Source of the DNA: Ruegeria_B marisflavi
Lineage (GTDB): Bacteria; Pseudomonadota; Alphaproteobacteria; Rhodobacterales; Rhodobacteraceae
DNA: 64,000 nt
Assembly (NCBI RefSeq): GCF_025673445.1
Contig: NZ_JAOVQN010000001.1
Location: forward strand, 248,001 to 312,000
Direction of reading: 5' to 3'
The notes under the pieces: generated by a model
Told to the model about the DNA's origin: nothing
What the model saw: the letters and a program-made list of their open reading frames with translations, nothing else
Databases searched by the model: none
Translations under genes and position numbers: made by a program
Part shown: positions 61,481-64,000 of the stretch, piece by piece
Layout of the letters: each line of letters opens with the position of its first letter
Position numbering within the stretch: the stretch's first letter is position 1

Positions 61481-62998
61481 ATGACCGCCCCCAAACCCGT
61501 TGTCCTGTGCATTCTCGATGGCTGGGGCCTCTCCGACGACACCCGTGCCAACGCGCCATATCTGGCGCAGACCCCGACCTTTGACGCGATCATGAGCAAG
61601 GGACCGCACGCAAAACTGATCACCCACGGCCCCGACGTGGGCCTGCCCAGCGGGCAGATGGGCAACTCCGAGGTCGGCCACACCAATATCGGTGCCGGCC
61701 GGGTGGTGGCGATGGACCTTGGCCAGATCGACCTCGCGATCGAGGACGGGTCGTTTTTCGACAATGCGGCACTTCAGGATTTCATTGCAAAAACAAAGTC
61801 TTCCGGTGGGACGGCACATCTGATGGGGCTGGCCTCGGATGGGGGGGTGCATGGCCATATCAACCATATCGTGGCCGCGGCGCAGGCGATCACCCGTGCC
61901 GGAGTGCCGGTGGCGCTGCACGCCGTGACCGACGGGCGCGATGTGGCGCCGAGATCGGCCTATGGCTATGTCGCCGAGCTTGAAGACCACCTACCCAAAG
62001 GCGCTCGCATAGTCACCGTCACCGGGCGCTATTTCGCAATGGACCGCGATAACCGGTGGGAGCGGGTGCAGGAAGCCTATGATGCGATGATCAAGGGGCA
62101 GGGCCGTCAGGTCATGACCGCCCATTCGGCCATCGACCATGCCTATAATCAGTCAGAAAGCGACGAGTTTATCTCGGCCACTATTTTGAAGGGATATCAA
62201 GGTGTTAAGGATGGAGATGGCTTCTTTTGCCTGAACTTCCGCGCCGACCGCGCCCGCGAGATCCTGCGCGCCATCGGCGAGCCGGGCTTTGCCGATTTCG
62301 ACACCGGCCGCCGCCCGGCGCTGGCCGCGCTCCTCGGGATGGTCGAGTATTCCGAGGGCCACAATGCCTATATGACCACGGTCTTTCCCAAGCGCGATAT
62401 CGTCAACACGCTGGGCGAATGGGTTGCCAAACACGGGCGGCGCCAGTTCCGTTTGGCCGAGACCGAGAAATATCCCCATGTCACCTTCTTCCTGAATGGC
62501 GGCAAGGAAGCCCCCGAACCGGGCGAAGACCGGTTCATGCCGAAATCGCCCAAGGTGGCGACCTATGACCTGCAACCCGAGATGAGCGCGCCCGAAGTCA
62601 CCGACAAGTTCGTCGAGGCAATCGGTGCGGGCTATGATCTGATCGTCACCAATTACGCCAACCCCGACATGGTCGGCCATACCGGCGATCTGAAAGCCGC
62701 GATCAAGGCCTGCGAGGCTGTAGATCAAGAACTTACACGCGTCATCGCCGCGCTCGAGCAGGCGGGCGGCGCCATGATCGTCACCGCCGATCACGGCAAT
62801 TGCGAGATGATGATCGACCCGGTCACCGGTGGCCCGCATACTGCGCACACGCTGAACCCGGTTCCGGTGGCGCTGGTCGGCGGCCCAGCGGGGACCACTT
62901 TGCGTGACGGTCGCTTGAGCGATCTTGCCCCCACCGTTCTGGCGCTGATGGGCCTGCCGAAACCGCCCGAGATGACTGGCGAGAGCCTGCTGTCATGA
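61481..62998 (+). CDS. gpmI: 2,3-bisphosphoglycerate-independent phosphoglycerate mutase GpmI
   Basis: 505 residues from the ATG at 61481; a longer in-frame extension to 61229 runs through the hairpin region and is rejected. Interconverts 3- and 2-phosphoglycerate in glycolysis using two metal ions. Features: CILDGWG at residues 10-16, catalytic Ser63 in GQMGNSEVGH, and metal-binding TADHGNCEMM near 430. Its stop overlaps the next gene by four bases (ATGA). Confidence 0.97.
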   Translation: MTAPKPVVLCILDGWGLSDDTRANAPYLAQTPTFDAIMSKGPHAKLITHGPDVGLPSGQMGNSEVGHTNIGAGRVVAMDLGQIDLAIEDGSFFDNAALQDFIAKTKSSGGTAHLMGLASDGGVHGHINHIVAAAQAITRAGVPVALHAVTDGRDVAPRSAYGYVAELEDHLPKGARIVTVTGRYFAMDRDNRWERVQEAYDAMIKGQGRQVMTAHSAIDHAYNQSESDEFISATILKGYQGVKDGDGFFCLNFRADRAREILRAIGEPGFADFDTGRRPALAALLGMVEYSEGHNAYMTTVFPKRDIVNTLGEWVAKHGRRQFRLAETEKYPHVTFFLNGGKEAPEPGEDRFMPKSPKVATYDLQPEMSAPEVTDKFVEAIGAGYDLIVTNYANPDMVGHTGDLKAAIKACEAVDQELTRVIAALEQAGGAMIVTADHGNCEMMIDPVTGGPHTAHTLNPVPVALVGGPAGTTLRDGRLSDLAPTVLALMGLPKPPEMTGESLLS

Positions 62999-64000
62999 TC
63001 CGGCGCGCCGCCCTGTTGCTCGGCTTTGGCCTGTGGGCCGGAACGGCGGTTGCTGAGACCGACCCGGCCACGGCGGCCCGCCTGGCAGCGCAGATGCTTG
63101 AAGAGGCGTCGATCTCCCTCTCCGAAGCCGAAAGCGCTCGCGACAGGGTGCGTGCCCTGACTGATACCGTGCAGGCTTTCGAGGCCGGGCTTGCCGCCAT
63201 GCGCGACGGGTTACGGCGTGTCAGCACTCGCGAAGGGCAGCTTTCGGCGCAACTCAAGGCGCGCGAAAACGAGGTTTCTCAACTGCTTGGCGTTTTGCAG
63301 ACCATCGAAACCTCGCCGCCGCCCGTCCTGCTTTTACATCCCTCCGGCCCCCTGGGCGCGGCGCGCTCGGCCATGATGGTGGCCGAGGTGACACCAGCTC
63401 TGAAAGCGCAGGTTGACCGGCTGTCTCACGATCTGGACGAGGTGCGCACCCTACGCGAGTTGCAGCAGAGCGCCGCCGAAACCCTGCAAAAGGGTCTGGC
63501 TGGGATCCAGCAGGCGCGCGCCGATCTGAGCCAGGCGATTGCCGACCGAACCGACCTGCCGCGCCGCTTTACAGAAGACCCGGTGCGCACCGCGATCCTG
63601 GTCTCGTCGACCGAGACGCTGGATGGGTTCGCCAGCGGTCTGGCCGAGATTGCCGAGGGAGAGATTGCCGAGACCTCTGCCGATATCAGCGCGCTCAAAG
63701 GCAAACTGCCGCTGCCTGTGCAGGGGGTTCTGCTGCGCAAGGCCGGGCAGGCCGATGCTGCTGGCGTCACCCGCAGCGGCATATTGATTGCCACCAGACC
63801 CCGGGCGCTGGTCTCTGCGCCGTCGGCGGCTACCATACGGTATCGCGGCCCGCTCTTGGACCTTGGCAATGTGGTGATCCTGGAGCCGCAACCCGATCTG
63901 CTGATCGTGCTGTCCGGGCTGCAAGAGGTCTATGGGCACGCGGGCGAGGTCATTCCAGCGGGCTCGCCGGTTGGATTGATGGGCGGCGCAAACCAGGAAA
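62995..64000 (+). CDS. EnvC-like murein hydrolase activator, partial (C-terminus beyond window end)
   Basis: 335 codons open to the window end; ATG at 62995 overlaps the gpmI stop. Signal peptide (LLLGFGLWAGTAVAE), then long coiled coils (about 25-120 and 135-190), then a LytM/M23-type beta domain from about residue 255 in which the zinc-binding histidines are not seen. That is the layout of EnvC, which activates amidases at the septum rather than cutting peptidoglycan itself. A carboxy-terminal protease gene often follows in this group but lies outside. Confidence 0.82.
   Translation, partial: MIRRAALLLGFGLWAGTAVAETDPATAARLAAQMLEEASISLSEAESARDRVRALTDTVQAFEAGLAAMRDGLRRVSTREGQLSAQLKARENEVSQLLGVLQTIETSPPPVLLLHPSGPLGAARSAMMVAEVTPALKAQVDRLSHDLDEVRTLRELQQSAAETLQKGLAGIQQARADLSQAIADRTDLPRRFTEDPVRTAILVSSTETLDGFASGLAEIAEGEIAETSADISALKGKLPLPVQGVLLRKAGQADAAGVTRSGILIATRPRALVSAPSAATIRYRGPLLDLGNVVILEPQPDLLIVLSGLQEVYGHAGEVIPAGSPVGLMGGANQE

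Noticed and set aside
9..63990. CRISPR array, prophage or complete insertion sequence
   Set aside because: No regularly spaced direct repeats, integrase, transposase or phage structural genes were seen in any frame.

Overview
The window looks like chromosomal DNA of a high-GC alphaproteobacterium of the Rhodobacterales (Roseobacter/Ruegeria type). The evidence is the flagellar gene order, a DUF2794 gene, tripartite tricarboxylate (Tct) and polyamine-type ABC transporters, GTTC-N7-GTTC SOS boxes and CtrA-like TTAA-N7 boxes. No rRNA, tRNA, CRISPR array, prophage or intact insertion sequence was found.

Layout. Positions 1-13.3 kb hold the first half of a flagellar cluster: a periplasmic AMIN-like protein (cut by the window start), motA, motE, a coiled-coil gene and fliL on the minus strand; fliF-fliH-fliN-fliP on the plus strand; then flgI, flgL, flgK, flgE and motB on the minus strand. 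Positions 13.4-19.9 kb hold a complete tricarboxylate uptake module that interrupts the cluster: a periplasmic binding protein, the TctE kinase and the TctD regulator, divergent from tctCBA. Positions 19.9-31.0 kb hold the second flagellar half: fliI (minus), flgB-flgC-fliE-fliQ-flgF-flgG-flgA-flgH-fliL2 (plus), then fliJ-like, flhB, fliR, flhA and an SltF-like lytic transglycosylase (minus). Most structural and export genes are present. fliG, fliM, fliC, flgD, fliK and the flagellin regulators are not in the window.

Positions 31.1-38.1 kb hold a TetR regulator divergent from an MttB-family methyltransferase, two TMADH/DgcA-like flavoenzymes and a ProC-like reductase, probably a pathway that demethylates a quaternary amine or betaine. 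Positions 38.1-49.2 kb hold a lone LptF-like permease, an amidase, a serine hydrolase, a four-gene PotFGHI-type importer, a second TetR with a near-perfect operator, an amidohydrolase and a glutamine-amidotransferase-like protein; this looks like uptake and hydrolysis of an amide-containing compound. Positions 49.3-53.5 kb are mostly housekeeping: smpB, an adenylate cyclase with a repeat region, DUF2794, a NIF3-like gene and an ArsR regulator.

Positions 53.5-58.7 kb hold an SOS mutagenesis locus in which imuB and dnaE2 are divergent and separated by a haem-binding periplasmic protein gene. dnaE2 lacks its C-terminal OB-fold region and joins a small low-GC stretch with an unrecognised gene (58.8-59.4 kb). 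Positions 59.5-64 kb hold an EamA transporter, a metallophosphoesterase, gpmI and the start of an EnvC-like murein hydrolase activator, with a hairpin- and repeat-rich intergenic region at 61.17-61.48 kb.

The points most worth a second look are the truncated dnaE2 and rearranged SOS locus, the corrinoid-less MttB/flavoenzyme cluster, CtrA-like boxes at four flagellar operon starts, and two inverted pairs of the same short repeat.
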